From a virus, in the IMG/VR virus record IMGVR_UViG_3300048079_000052, positions 1 through 42,335 of that record: DNA of 42,335 bases. One strand, 5' to 3'. The notes under the pieces were generated by a model, which saw only the letters and a list, made by a program, of their open reading frames with translations, searched no databases and had not been told where the DNA came from. Position numbers and translations under genes: made by a program. Shown here one piece after another: positions 31,527-40,086 of this stretch (its first letter is position 1; every line of letters starts with the position of its first letter).

Positions 31527-31727
31527 TTACCCGATGAGGTTGTAATTCAGCATTGCCGTCCGCAAAGCGTTCGCCAATGCCTGCGTTGTGGTTGCATCGG
31601 TCCCTGCGGCTGCCGTTGCCTGTTTTACCACCGGCGTTGCAAGGCCATAGAAACCGATTTTTTCGCTCGCCTGACCAAAAACCGTTCCGTCAGGGTTGCC
31701 GTCTCCTACAACTTCGCCTGCTGGCAC
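31527..31727 (-). CDS. Small head-fibre-like protein
   Basis: Protein of 66 residues, GTG start with GAGG upstream. DGTVFGQASEKIGFYGLATPVV, cited here in two parts (DGTVFGQASEK, IGFYGLATPVV), then ALANALRTAMLNYNLIG, is a repeated theme at the ends of phage head-fibre and structural proteins. Immediately follows the coat gene. Confidence 0.6.
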   Translation of the reverse strand: MPAGEVVGDGNPDGTVFGQASEKIGFYGLATPVVKQATAAAGTDATTTQALANALRTAMLNYNLIG

Positions 31728-31750
31728 GTTTTCCTCGCTTTCTCTGACGT

Positions 31751-32962
31751 TTAAGCGTCAGCGTGAATTACTGCCGCCAGTTGCTGGCGGATGACTTTGT
31801 AGCCGTAGAGCACATCGATGCGGGACAGGAACTTCCCGTTTACGATGTCCCCCGCTCGCCACACTCGGCAAGACACAGTATCAACCACCTGTGTATCGCC
31901 CCATGCGCCGTACTTGGAAGGATTCTCCAGGTCGGCAAAGGCCACCGCAGCAAAGTCGCGGTGGAAATAGAGGCTCCGGTTGGTTTTCTCGCTGACACCT
32001 GCACCCAGCTTGACAACCGCACCGGCGTTGGTCGGGAAAGCACTGGCATTCTGCCTCGCTCCAGTCGTAAGGATGGCCGGAGAAATGGCAATATCGCCCG
32101 CGCCGCCCGCATAGGCAGCCGTGAGGACGAATTGCTTGAGGTAGCCCAAGTCGGCCTTTGTTTCAGGATGCACGGCATTGCAGCCCACAAACGTGACCCG
32201 ATCACCGACAACGAACGTCTGTGTGCCAGTCTGTACCGTAACCAAGCCATCTGCGCCTTCGGATGCTCCGTTCACGGTGTAGGTGGTGGTTTTTGCTGCC
32301 GTGCCGGTCGCGAGGTCAGTCAGGTGTGTGCTCGTTCCCACCCAACCAACGCCCGCAACCAGACCAACCATGCCACCTCTGTACTGAGCGCCGATTTGAC
32401 CAGCCGGAGTGAAGAGTCCCTTCACCGCATCCACGTACTTGGTGTTATGGATGGGAGAAAGGAAAAGGCTGAGATCATCTTCTTCATCGGGGGCCAAACC
32501 CTCAATGAGTTTCTGACGCCCTTGCATGAGGTGAAGGAACGAAAGAGCAGCTGCGTCGCCATCCACAAAATTGGCGACTGCGTTCGCACAACCGACGATG
32601 ATGTCGGCCTCGATGTTGGAAACCAGCACCTTGACGGCTGGCTCGATGACCCGCTTGGAAAAGTCCTCAATCGACAGCGCAAGATCGCTGTCCGAAAAGG
32701 CCATATCCACGCCTTTCATCGTTCCAATCGTCAGGGTTTCGCTGATTTCCGCAGTGTCCTGCACGTTCATGACGGTACCCGTGCGGACGGTGTATTCATT
32801 CGGGAGGCGAATCTTGATGGACCCACCACCCTTCCGTTGCCCGTCAACGGAATATTGCGCGTCATACTGCTGGTTGACACGCTTGAGGAACTTCCCCTTC
32901 TGATGCAGTACAACCGCAACCGCTCGGGTTACTGCGGTTGGGGTTAGAATGGTGTTAGCCAC
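31751..32962 (-). CDS. Major coat protein, P22 gp5-like
   Basis: Protein of 403 residues. N-terminus ILTPTAVTRAVAVVLHQKG, then YSVDGQRKGGGSIKIRLP and FSDSDLALSIEDFSKRVIEP are characteristic of the P22 coat-protein family; the C-terminus has WRAGDIVNGKFLSRIDVLYG. Size near the P22 coat. GTG start overlaps the scaffold stop. Forms the HK97-fold capsid shell. Confidence 0.88.
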   Translation of the reverse strand: MANTILTPTAVTRAVAVVLHQKGKFLKRVNQQYDAQYSVDGQRKGGGSIKIRLPNEYTVRTGTVMNVQDTAEISETLTIGTMKGVDMAFSDSDLALSIEDFSKRVIEPAVKVLVSNIEADIIVGCANAVANFVDGDAAALSFLHLMQGRQKLIEGLAPDEEDDLSLFLSPIHNTKYVDAVKGLFTPAGQIGAQYRGGMVGLVAGVGWVGTSTHLTDLATGTAAKTTTYTVNGASEGADGLVTVQTGTQTFVVGDRVTFVGCNAVHPETKADLGYLKQFVLTAAYAGGAGDIAISPAILTTGARQNASAFPTNAGAVVKLGAGVSEKTNRSLYFHRDFAAVAFADLENPSKYGAWGDTQVVDTVSCRVWRAGDIVNGKFLSRIDVLYGYKVIRQQLAAVIHADA

Positions 32963-33839
32963 TTACTTTTTTCTCCATTTTCTTCAGATACCGATCCCGC
33001 CAGACGGTCGGCGCCAAGTCATCGCGTAATTCCCCATCATCATGGGCTGCGACCTTGCGAACCGGAGTAATCGGTTTCGGTCCCCGAGTCTGCGGCAGAG
33101 GCTTTTGTCCTCCGCCCGTTTCGTCTGCAAGACGCGCCTCGATCCTGCCCAGAGCAATCACCGCTCGCGTCGGGTTGTCCATCTCGGTCAACTTTTGCAA
33201 TTCAGCTGGATTCTGGCAGAAGTGGTACAGCAACTCCGGCCCGATCTCGCTTTGCTGCAATGCGAACGAAATTGCCGCCCGACTTGGGCCTTGCGCCGAC
33301 TGAAGCAGTTCCTTCGTCACGGTGGGATCAGCAACCTCGTTGTAATCAGGATGCTTCTCGAGACAGGCTTCTTCTCTTTCCGCCCAGTCTGCCGAAATCT
33401 CCTCAACACGAGTTCGCTCCGCCATGCGCTGCTCTGCTTTCTGGACTTCTTCGCGTGTGACGCGCACAGCATCGTCGCGCACCCATGCGTCCCGTGCGTC
33501 CAGGTACTCCTCAGTCGTCTCAAAATCAGCCGGTTTGGGTTTGGGCTTGGCGGCATCCTCCGCTGGCTTCGCTTTGGCTTCATCCGCCTTGCCAACCGCG
33601 AGCTTTTCAAAATAGTCCGCTCTCGCTTCGGCTTCGGCTGCCTTGCGTACCAGTTCGTTGATGCGGCGCTGTACCCCACCCTTCCGTTTTTCCTCTTCGC
33701 CTCCGGCTGCTTGGTCAAGTTGCGTCTCGACTTTCGCGGCTGCCGAGGCTGCGGCGCTTTCGTCCGCCAAACGCTGCGCTTCCAGCGCGGCGGACTCGGC
33801 TGCTTGCTGTTCTGCGAGTACATCTGGTGCTGTGCTCAT
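32955..33839 (-). CDS. Scaffolding-like protein
   Basis: Protein of 294 residues from ATG 33839 with GGAGGA (in-frame upstream codons are not part of it). Ala/Glu/Lys-rich helical protein with long coiled coils (AEQQAAESAALEAQRLADES, VTREEVQKAEQRMAERTR). Located just before the coat gene, the usual position of scaffold; C-terminal lysine cluster (KKMEKK) fits the P22 coat-binding end. Confidence 0.75.
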   Translation of the reverse strand: MSTAPDVLAEQQAAESAALEAQRLADESAAASAAAKVETQLDQAAGGEEEKRKGGVQRRINELVRKAAEAEARADYFEKLAVGKADEAKAKPAEDAAKPKPKPADFETTEEYLDARDAWVRDDAVRVTREEVQKAEQRMAERTRVEEISADWAEREEACLEKHPDYNEVADPTVTKELLQSAQGPSRAAISFALQQSEIGPELLYHFCQNPAELQKLTEMDNPTRAVIALGRIEARLADETGGGQKPLPQTRGPKPITPVRKVAAHDDGELRDDLAPTVWRDRYLKKMEKKVSG

Positions 33840-33890
33840 CGTTGTCCTCCGATGGATTGACTGCCCAGCGATTGCGCCCGCTGGTGGGCT

Positions 33891-33934
33891 TCCAAAACAA
33901 AGGGCCAATCCCCTTCCCCTGGCGGACTGGCCCT
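33891..33934 (-). terminator. Rho-independent terminator between portal-linked gene and scaffold
   Basis: In the leftward transcript GGGCCAGTCC (33933-33924) pairs with GGATTGGCCC (33911-33902), ten pairs including one G-T, a 12-base loop, and then TTTGTTTT. It lies in the only sizeable gap (122 bp) of the head operon. It could set the ratio of packaging to capsid transcripts. Confidence 0.65.
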
Positions 33935-33961
33935 CGAATCGAAACTCGTTTGCGCTCTCGC

Positions 33962-34150
33962 TTACATCCTGTACATTCCAATCTTGATTCGCTCAGAAAT
34001 CTCCTCAGCGCATGGAAAATCCATTCCCTTCGGCATGATGTCGTCCAATTCTACATCCAGCAAAATCGTGGCGGCGGCTACAAGCTCATCCAGCAGTTCT
34101 TTAGCAAGTCTCCGTTTCACGCTGTAGCTTTTTTTATCTTTCATGCTCAC
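33962..34150 (-). CDS. Small hypothetical protein after the portal
   Basis: About 62 residues; the GTG overlaps the portal stop (GTGA), an in-frame ATG is two codons later. Basic start (KDKKSYSVKRRLA), helical core (LLDELVAAATILLD), acidic then basic end. Unknown; followed by the terminator. Confidence 0.55.
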   Translation of the reverse strand: MSMKDKKSYSVKRRLAKELLDELVAAATILLDVELDDIMPKGMDFPCAEEISERIKIGMYRM

Positions 34151-36171
34151 ATCCTCTGCGCTGCTGTGCCCGTCTCTTCGGCCAGTTGCGCGGAGTTAAT
34201 CTCCACCTGCATCTTGATCCCTTCAATTTCAGCCTTGAGCAATGCGATGGCTTCCGCACTGTCCAGCTTGAGTTGCAATTCCGTCCGTTGCAGGTCAATC
34301 TTCGCCATTGCGATGCGCTCGGCGCTTTCCAGCTTCAGTGTTTCCCGCTCGATGATTTCGTTCTTGGCGTTGAGTTCCTTCGTCAAGAGGTCAATCATCT
34401 GCGCGCTTTGCTGCATCTGTTGGGCTACCTGCGGCGGGATCTCCTGCTTTTCAGGCTGCTCCTGCAAGTTGGCAGGCAGAGTTTTCTTGGCGCGGTCAGA
34501 AAGCTCCTGCGCGTAAGGCATATCCAAAGTCTTCAGGATGAGGTCGGGAGCAATTTGCATCAGTTGTGGAGCCACGCCCACTAGGTCAATCAGCAACCGC
34601 GCCCCTTCTTGCCGCTTGGTCTGGAAGTTGGGGCCAGCGGTACAAACTACATCATATTTGCCAACGGTAAAGTCGAACTTCTTCCGCTTGCCGTGGTCGT
34701 TGAATTCCTGGTTGATTTTGACGATTTTCTGCGCGTCGTTTTCGCCAATAATGCGTACCACACGCGGCCCGCTGTACACTACCCCAATTAAATCCACCAG
34801 CATCTTCGTGCTGTGCGTGATGGAAAGCAGCAGGTTGTCTTGAAAGTGGAAGTTGGCAGTGTCGGATTGCTGCTGGCGGGCCAGAATCCCCCGCCCGCTG
34901 GTCTCGTTCGAGGTTGCACCCAAAGCAGCATCGTAAAGGCTAACCAGTGCCTTCAAGTCATCAGCGGCCAGCATCCGCGCTTCCGTCATCGCTGGGATGC
35001 TGACATTAGGAGCGAGCCGCTGAGGTAAGGGAGCCGGCTGCCCGCCAATGGTGGTGGGTTTCACCTGTAGAACTTGCTGTCGACTCAGGTTCCGCCATTC
35101 CTCTTCGTGGCCTTCAAACTGACCTTCGTAACCGACTACCTGACCCTTCGAGGAATCCACTGCCTCGGTCTGATCGGAGATGAGTTTGTTGAACTGTCGC
35201 TGGGAGTCTTTCATGTTGCGGACAATGCCTTGAAGAATCAGCTTCCCATTGACGGTCAGTTCTTGGCCAATGACTTTCACGATAGGGATTTTCGGGATGG
35301 GCCAGTCAGTTTCGTCTAGGATTTCCTTCGCGTTGAGCTTGTACCATTTCACCGAGGGGATGCGCGTCTCACGCTGGATTGGCTCGCCCTCAGCATCCTT
35401 CGCAATCAGCGGCTTATCGGCTTCTTCGAGTTCGCTCAGCAAGCGTGTTGAACCATCCGCCATCTGAACCAACAGTTCATCCTGATATTCGGTGGTGTAG
35501 TACTCCACGACTCGGATTTCATCTTGCCCAATCCACCCTCCGCTATCGCCTGTGCCAGAAGCCCATTCCAAGCCCGTAAAGTCAGCCTTTGGGTATTCGG
35601 CTTTGAATTCGTCTCGCGTGTAGGGCGTCACAATGAAGCCAAACTTAGCATCGGAACCATCGGGCATGGTGTGAGGGCCGAGATAGACCTGAAATGGATT
35701 CTGGATGCGTTCCAGTTTCACGTCTTGGTCAAAACTGAGTGGATCGGAGTACTCAGTGATTTGCCGCCAGTAACCGAAGCCCATCGCCACGGCGTAGAAC
35801 GCTCCTGTGTCATAGGCTAATGTACCGTGTGAGTTGTACTCAATGTGCCGAACGACGCCCTGTTTCTTTTCAGCCGTCTCAATGTCGCCCCGGTCATCCA
35901 CGGGAAAGACTTTGGCACTGATTCGATTTTGTTTCTGCGCGTTGCTGATGTGCAGGACAAATTGGGCTAGGCGGTTTATGACCAGCGCAGGACGCTGCGC
36001 CAGCGCCCGCTCGCGGAGTGCTTGGTCGCTCCATTGATTCCCGGCCAAGAATTCCAAATCGTCCAGACACTTGCGGCGAATGTCGGCCTCAGCGTCTACG
36101 CACTGCTGAAACCGCTTCTTGGCCTCGGCAATGATGCGCTCAGCGCGCGAATTGGTTTTTTCGTCAGGCAT
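34147..36171 (-). CDS. Portal protein, P22-like
   Basis: Protein of 674 residues, close to P22 gp1. N-terminus FQQCVDAEADIRRKCLDDLE, then GNQWSDQALRERALAQRP, VINRLAQFVLHISNAQKQNR and the VFPVDD strand are the P22 portal signature. Long helical C-terminal barrel (AQQMQQSAQMIDLLTKELNA). Forms the dodecameric DNA channel. Starts one base after the terminase stop. Confidence 0.9.
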   Translation of the reverse strand: MPDEKTNSRAERIIAEAKKRFQQCVDAEADIRRKCLDDLEFLAGNQWSDQALRERALAQRPALVINRLAQFVLHISNAQKQNRISAKVFPVDDRGDIETAEKKQGVVRHIEYNSHGTLAYDTGAFYAVAMGFGYWRQITEYSDPLSFDQDVKLERIQNPFQVYLGPHTMPDGSDAKFGFIVTPYTRDEFKAEYPKADFTGLEWASGTGDSGGWIGQDEIRVVEYYTTEYQDELLVQMADGSTRLLSELEEADKPLIAKDAEGEPIQRETRIPSVKWYKLNAKEILDETDWPIPKIPIVKVIGQELTVNGKLILQGIVRNMKDSQRQFNKLISDQTEAVDSSKGQVVGYEGQFEGHEEEWRNLSRQQVLQVKPTTIGGQPAPLPQRLAPNVSIPAMTEARMLAADDLKALVSLYDAALGATSNETSGRGILARQQQSDTANFHFQDNLLLSITHSTKMLVDLIGVVYSGPRVVRIIGENDAQKIVKINQEFNDHGKRKKFDFTVGKYDVVCTAGPNFQTKRQEGARLLIDLVGVAPQLMQIAPDLILKTLDMPYAQELSDRAKKTLPANLQEQPEKQEIPPQVAQQMQQSAQMIDLLTKELNAKNEIIERETLKLESAERIAMAKIDLQRTELQLKLDSAEAIALLKAEIEGIKMQVEINSAQLAEETGTAAQRM

Positions 36172-37725
36172 CTATCGCATCCATGAAAGTGACGCCTCCC
36201 CAATGGGAAGGTCGAAGTTCTGTACCTCTTTGCGCCTCGGCGGGGCTATGAGCATGGCGAACGTCAGAGCTAAGGCATCCGCATCATCGGGGCTGGCGCA
36301 GCCGCGCTCGACCATGCTTTGCTTCGATTCCAGTACCAGCTTGCCGCTGCTGTTGACGTGATAGCCGGGGCCGGTGAGGTCAAATTCGAGCTTCTGGTCG
36401 TCCTTCTGCGAGGGCAGTAGCCCGTGCAGCAGCCAGTCTTTCGTGAGGTTCCACATATAGGCGCGCTGATTCAGTTGGTGCTCATTGGGCGACTTCCCGC
36501 CAAAGTTGACTTCGTGAACCTGCCGGAACCCCATCGTGTGCAGCCGTTCGACAATCGGCGCACCGAAGGCCGTGTCTACAAACATGGCAGCGACTTTGCG
36601 CTCAGGGCGGGGATCACTCAAAATCTCCGCCGCACGAGCAATCAGCACGTTACGGTCGCGGGCTACCTCTCCAGGAAGACGCACAGGGGGGATGGAGCGA
36701 GCGTCAATCCCTTTGCGGAACCGAAAGACGTTCCAAGCTGCACCGCCGCCGGATACATCGAACCCAACCACCAGGGGGTCGTCGCCCAGTGGCTCGCCCA
36801 TGCGCTTCTGGGCCTCGTTCACCCGCCCCTGGTCAATGAATTGCAGTTCGCTCGCGCTGGGCGGAAGACCGAGCACGCGGACGCGAACGAAGTCCGAACC
36901 CTCGCCGTAATCCTCAATCCACTTGGCAATGAGTTGCTTGTTCGTGAACCGCGACTGCCGCCCATCGGTACAGCGGGTGTTCCAGCCCGCTTGCTCGGCC
37001 CCGAAACAAACTCGCCAGAGCTTGCCGGTATTGCGAATCGGCTGCCCCCAGATGAACTGCATCGGCTCACCATCGGTCAAGCCGCCTTCCATGACTTCAT
37101 AAATTTCGTCAGGGACCAGGCTGGCTTCGTCCGCCATGTACCAGGAGGTTGAGGTGCGGGCGTGCTGACCAGCGAAGGCTTGGGCGTTCTCCGCCTTGCA
37201 AGTCTGCGGCGTAACTTTCCAAGTGTCGGGGTAGCGTTTGTGGTAGATGCCCGAGGCCTGAATATCGAACCATCGAGCGGTGATGCACAGCTTCATCCAG
37301 TGCTGTAGCGCGGCCCAGGTACGCTCCTCGAGCTGCGTATAAGTGCCCGCCGTGACCGTTCCGGTGCTGTGCGGACGGGTCGAGAGAAGCCAAGCAGCAA
37401 TCCAAGCTCCCTTGACGGACTTGCCGGTGCCATGCCCGCTGCTTTCGGCCATACGAATCGGCAGGACAGGCGTCGAGCCGTCAAAGCCTCGTGCCTCAAC
37501 CAAAACCCCTAAGTCCTCAAGAAACCTGGTCTGAATGGCGTCGGGGCCAATCTCCTTCTCCAGTGCCCCGGGCTGCCCCCAGGGGAAGGCGAAACGCACA
37601 AAGCCTAATGGGTCGGCATAGAAGTCCGAAACCGCCCTAGCGAGCTGAAGGTCAGTTCGCTCGCTTACCGCTGCGAACCCGCTCTCGACCAGCGGCGAGG
37701 GCGGCGAGTATGTCTGCGTCCCCAC
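36172..37725 (-). CDS. Terminase large subunit
   Basis: Protein of 517 residues. Walker A ESSGHGTGKS (94-103), Walker B WYMADEAS (195-202, Glu200), nuclease aspartates in VVGFDVSGG (Asp323), MFVDTAFG (Asp384) and SPDDADALAL (Asp480-483). Packages DNA through the portal and cuts the concatemer. Starts at a GTG and overlaps the small subunit by 74 bp. Confidence 0.95.
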   Translation of the reverse strand: MGTQTYSPPSPLVESGFAAVSERTDLQLARAVSDFYADPLGFVRFAFPWGQPGALEKEIGPDAIQTRFLEDLGVLVEARGFDGSTPVLPIRMAESSGHGTGKSVKGAWIAAWLLSTRPHSTGTVTAGTYTQLEERTWAALQHWMKLCITARWFDIQASGIYHKRYPDTWKVTPQTCKAENAQAFAGQHARTSTSWYMADEASLVPDEIYEVMEGGLTDGEPMQFIWGQPIRNTGKLWRVCFGAEQAGWNTRCTDGRQSRFTNKQLIAKWIEDYGEGSDFVRVRVLGLPPSASELQFIDQGRVNEAQKRMGEPLGDDPLVVGFDVSGGGAAWNVFRFRKGIDARSIPPVRLPGEVARDRNVLIARAAEILSDPRPERKVAAMFVDTAFGAPIVERLHTMGFRQVHEVNFGGKSPNEHQLNQRAYMWNLTKDWLLHGLLPSQKDDQKLEFDLTGPGYHVNSSGKLVLESKQSMVERGCASPDDADALALTFAMLIAPPRRKEVQNFDLPIGEASLSWMR

Positions 37726-38263
37726 TTAGCTCCACCTTATTGATGAAGAGTTTCAAATACTGCCCGAGTAATTCCAAGCTGCGCGCTTTGTCTGCGAGTT
37801 TGAACCGTGTCCGCATAACCCGCTTGCGTTCCCCGTCACCCGTCCCGCCAGTGGCGTCCACCGTGTATTCCTGGATCGCCGCAGCTTGCTCCCGCGTTAG
37901 GTTCGAGAAGTCCACCACGAACTGACCGTCCTCGTCCACGCGCATATAGTCCAGCATGTTGGAGAAACCCATCTTGCAAAGCTCTCGAAGGACTTTCTCA
38001 GCGTCAAAGTCTAATTTCTTTGCCTTTTCCGCCATGAGCTTGCCGATTTGCGCTTGTACACTACTCTTCCCTAACAGTAGCGCACCTCTTACGTCTGCGC
38101 CTTTTTTGCTGTAACCCGCTTTAATTGCAGCCTTTGTAGCATTCATGTCAATCACATAGGCTCGGCAAAATACTTCTTGGCGTCTTTTAGCGCTCTGCTT
38201 GCCGTTTGACGGAGCGATTTGTTGGGTGTCTGCCACAGTCTTAGACCGATGGGGCCTCAGCAC
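37652..38263 (-). CDS. Terminase small subunit
   Basis: Protein of 203 residues. The N-terminal DNA-binding region (FCRAYVIDMNATKAAIKAGY, then SVQAQIGKLMAEKAKKLDFD) is the Terminase_2 signature. C-terminal basic segment. Recognises the pac/cos site, which in P22-like phages lies within this gene. GTG start; overlaps both neighbours. Confidence 0.9.
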   Translation of the reverse strand: MLRPHRSKTVADTQQIAPSNGKQSAKRRQEVFCRAYVIDMNATKAAIKAGYSKKGADVRGALLLGKSSVQAQIGKLMAEKAKKLDFDAEKVLRELCKMGFSNMLDYMRVDEDGQFVVDFSNLTREQAAAIQEYTVDATGGTGDGERKRVMRTRFKLADKARSLELLGQYLKLFINKVELSGDADILAALAAGRERVRSGKRAN

Positions 38264-38546
38264 GGCATTGGATTTGCGCGAGCATAGCTTTGGCCCAGCT
38301 GTGGCCCTCTGCTAGGGCGAGAACCAAAGGTTCACCTACGCGGCAGGAGCGGTCCCGCACTCTTGGGAGTCCCCCTTGCGAGAAAAGAATTCCACGCTCG
38401 CCCGCTCGGGGGTAGTAGTACCACTCAGCCTCTCCGTCGCGGATCATTGTCTTTTGCTCGGCCCAAGAAATGTGGTGATGAGAATTATCAGTACAAGTGC
38501 GCGAGCTGATGCGTTCATCCGACCAGTACGGCGGGATTAGGCACAA
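38241..38546 (-). CDS. Hypothetical protein preceding the terminase
   Basis: About 101 residues; the start is unclear: TTG 38546 is the first usable codon, with AGGAG too far upstream (before an in-frame ATC). NSHHHISWAEQKTMIRDGEA and CRVGEPLVLALAEGHSW, then KAMLAQIQ, match a class of small phage proteins found just upstream of terminase genes. Function unknown. Confidence 0.65.
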   Translation of the reverse strand: MCLIPPYWSDERISSRTCTDNSHHHISWAEQKTMIRDGEAEWYYYPRAGERGILFSQGGLPRVRDRSCRVGEPLVLALAEGHSWAKAMLAQIQCRAEAPSV

Positions 38547-38618
38547 AACTTTCTTAGCGATGGAAGCAGTCTCCTAGAATTAGCCGTGGAGAACGGCGAT
38601 ACAGATCTCTTCTACAAC

Positions 38619-38813
38619 TCAGACTTGCCGAATCACCGGCCCTGGCCCTTGATCGTCCAGATACTGCCGAAAACGGCTGGCCCCAAAGAACAAGCCTACC
38701 CCGATTGCTGACGGCCAAAACACCGAGGGCTGACCAAACGCTTTATAGAGTCCAATCGTCGCCAACAGCACTCCGACAACTTGAGCGAGATAGGTCCAAC
38801 GTCGTTTGCTCAT
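38619..38813 (-). CDS. Two-pass small membrane protein
   Basis: Protein of 64 residues. Membrane segments about 8-25 (YLAQVVGVLLATIGLYKAF) and 31-46 (VFWPSAIGVGLFFGA), followed by a charged tail. First gene after the candidate late promoter. Could be a late membrane protein or a second holin; no family recognised. The gap 38547-38618 holds only a possible ribosome site for the next gene. Confidence 0.55.
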   Translation of the reverse strand: MSKRRWTYLAQVVGVLLATIGLYKAFGQPSVFWPSAIGVGLFFGASRFRQYLDDQGPGPVIRQV

Positions 38814-38833
38814 CTGGTCACCAGCACGTTGCC

Positions 38834-38869
38834 GACTTTCGGTATGCGGGGAAAAGTTGCGCGTGTCAA
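38834..38869 (-). promoter_or_regulatory. Candidate late promoter
   Basis: On the minus strand TTGACA (38869-38864), 17-bp spacer, CATACC (38846-38841). The start site would be near 38834, about 21 bases before ATG 38813. It precedes the packaging and virion genes and lies in an 87-bp gap. The -10 box is imperfect. Confidence 0.55.
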
Positions 38870-38900
38870 GAAAAAACAGCAGGTAGGTGAAGGTTAGGGT

Positions 38901-39065
38901 CTACCGGTATACCTTTGAGGTTTTCTTTGGGGCAGAAAAGAGCTTTTCCTCGGTGGTGAACCGCTTCCCACAGAAACGACATTCCCGCCTGCGCCGGAGC
39001 ACGGTGTCCTTGTGCCGGTTTATGATGACTCGAGTTTTTCCGCTTCCGCAGTACGGACAAAGCAA
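38901..39065 (-). CDS. NrdR-type zinc-ribbon protein, stand-alone
   Basis: About 54 residues from TTG 39065, chosen because GAGGAG precedes it and because it clears the HNH gene (an ATG at 39170 would overlap it by 68 bp). LCPYCGSGKT, then RRRRECRFCGKRFTTEEK is the zinc ribbon of the ribonucleotide-reductase repressor NrdR, without its ATP-cone domain. A small DNA-binding regulator or cofactor. Confidence 0.7.
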   Translation of the reverse strand: MLCPYCGSGKTRVIINRHKDTVLRRRRECRFCGKRFTTEEKLFSAPKKTSKVYR

Positions 39066-39102
39066 GCTGATTCTCTCCTCATGGCTTTGCGCATTTCGTT
39101 CG

Positions 39103-39588
39103 CTACCTTCTGTTAGCCGCCTGCTCTTTCTTCGTCGCCCATCGACAGTTGCTTGGCGAATAGTCTCCATCGTTATCGATCCGGTCGATTGAATGCGTTG
39201 GCGAAGGCCGAAAGCCGGTGTCTTTGAAGAATGCCTTGAAACTTTGACGCCACCTCTCGCACACTTTAATGCCCCGCCCACCGTACCGTGCGTAGCGATT
39301 CGTGCGCGGATTCTCACAGCGCTGTTTCATCTGTATCCACGCAGTATATTCGGCCCATCTCCTCCCTTTTCTTTTTGCTCCATGGCGCGTGCGGACGTCT
39401 ATTTGAAGACAGCCACAACTCCGTGTATGACCGGTTCGCAAGTCATCACCACGAACGATTCGGTCTTTCCCACACGCGCAGCGACAACACCATCGTGCTA
39501 CTCCACGTCGATTACTTGTCGCACGGTTCACCACGGTAAAGCGTCCAAACTGCTGACCAGCCATTTCGATAACGCGGTTAGGCTTCAC
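39103..39588 (-). CDS. HNH/AP2-like homing endonuclease
   Basis: Protein of 161 residues; GTG 39588 with AGGAG seven bases ahead. N-terminal module [38 protein letters not shown], typical of phage HNH homing nucleases; C-terminal [50 protein letters not shown]. Shares the C-terminal DNA-binding/nuclease block with the genes at 3483 and 9142 but has a different N-terminal module. Confidence 0.88.
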   Translation of the reverse strand: MKPNRVIEMAGQQFGRFTVVNRATSNRRGVARWCCRCACGKDRIVRGDDLRTGHTRSCGCLQIDVRTRHGAKRKGRRWAEYTAWIQMKQRCENPRTNRYARYGGRGIKVCERWRQSFKAFFKDTGFRPSPTHSIDRIDNDGDYSPSNCRWATKKEQAANRR

Positions 39589-39841
39589 TGAGCTCTCCTT
39601 TCCCTGGGGCGACGCATTTCTCAGCCTCGCCCAGCCAGTGCTGAGCGGCTTCTCCGGTCGTACAGGACAAGCTCAACTCCGCTAGGGCGCGTTTGACCAG
39701 CGGCAGCACCAGCGCAGCCTGCTCGCGGCGGTCGCGGCGAATCACCTCTGCTATCGCCGCCAGCCCCTTGTCATCCGTGTATTCCGGCATGACCTCAATC
39801 CGGTCAATCTCCTGAGCCATTTCCTCTGGTGTGCGTGTCAT
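39578..39841 (-). CDS. Small hypothetical early protein
   Basis: Protein of 87 residues; ATG 39841 overlaps the previous stop (ATGA). Acidic helical protein ([20 protein letters not shown], then [17 protein letters not shown]). Overlaps the HNH start by 11 bp. No family recognised. Confidence 0.6.
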   Translation of the reverse strand: MTRTPEEMAQEIDRIEVMPEYTDDKGLAAIAEVIRRDRREQAALVLPLVKRALAELSLSCTTGEAAQHWLGEAEKCVAPGKGELSEA

Positions 39842-40086
39842 GCCCGCTCCATTTTTATTTGGATTGCTATACCAGAGACCCCTGTACTCAATGCCCATCG
39901 AATGTCTTTCGCCAATTGTGGGTGCTCCTTCTTGCACGCCTTCGCGTAGGCGCGAAGAGCAGGCACGGAAAACTTGTCATGCACCAGGTCGAGCACAAAG
40001 TAGGAGCAACGTTCGTGTTTGCCCGTCTCATCGCCCAAGCGCCTTACATTATACTTTCGGTAGATACCCCTTGCTTGGTCGTTCAT
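39838..40086 (-). CDS. Conserved small phage protein
   Basis: Protein of 82 residues, ATGA overlap at both ends. KYNVRRLGDETGKHERCSYF, then VLDLVHDKFSVPALRAYAKA is a recurrent phage theme in early operons (a short basic/hydrophobic domain with a conserved cysteine). Function unknown. Confidence 0.7.
   Translation of the reverse strand: MNDQARGIYRKYNVRRLGDETGKHERCSYFVLDLVHDKFSVPALRAYAKACKKEHPQLAKDIRWALSTGVSGIAIQIKMERA

Noticed and set aside
31763-32947. Plus-strand 394-codon frame over the coat gene
   Set aside because: Exact antisense of a recognised coat protein; Cys/His/Arg-rich with no domain.
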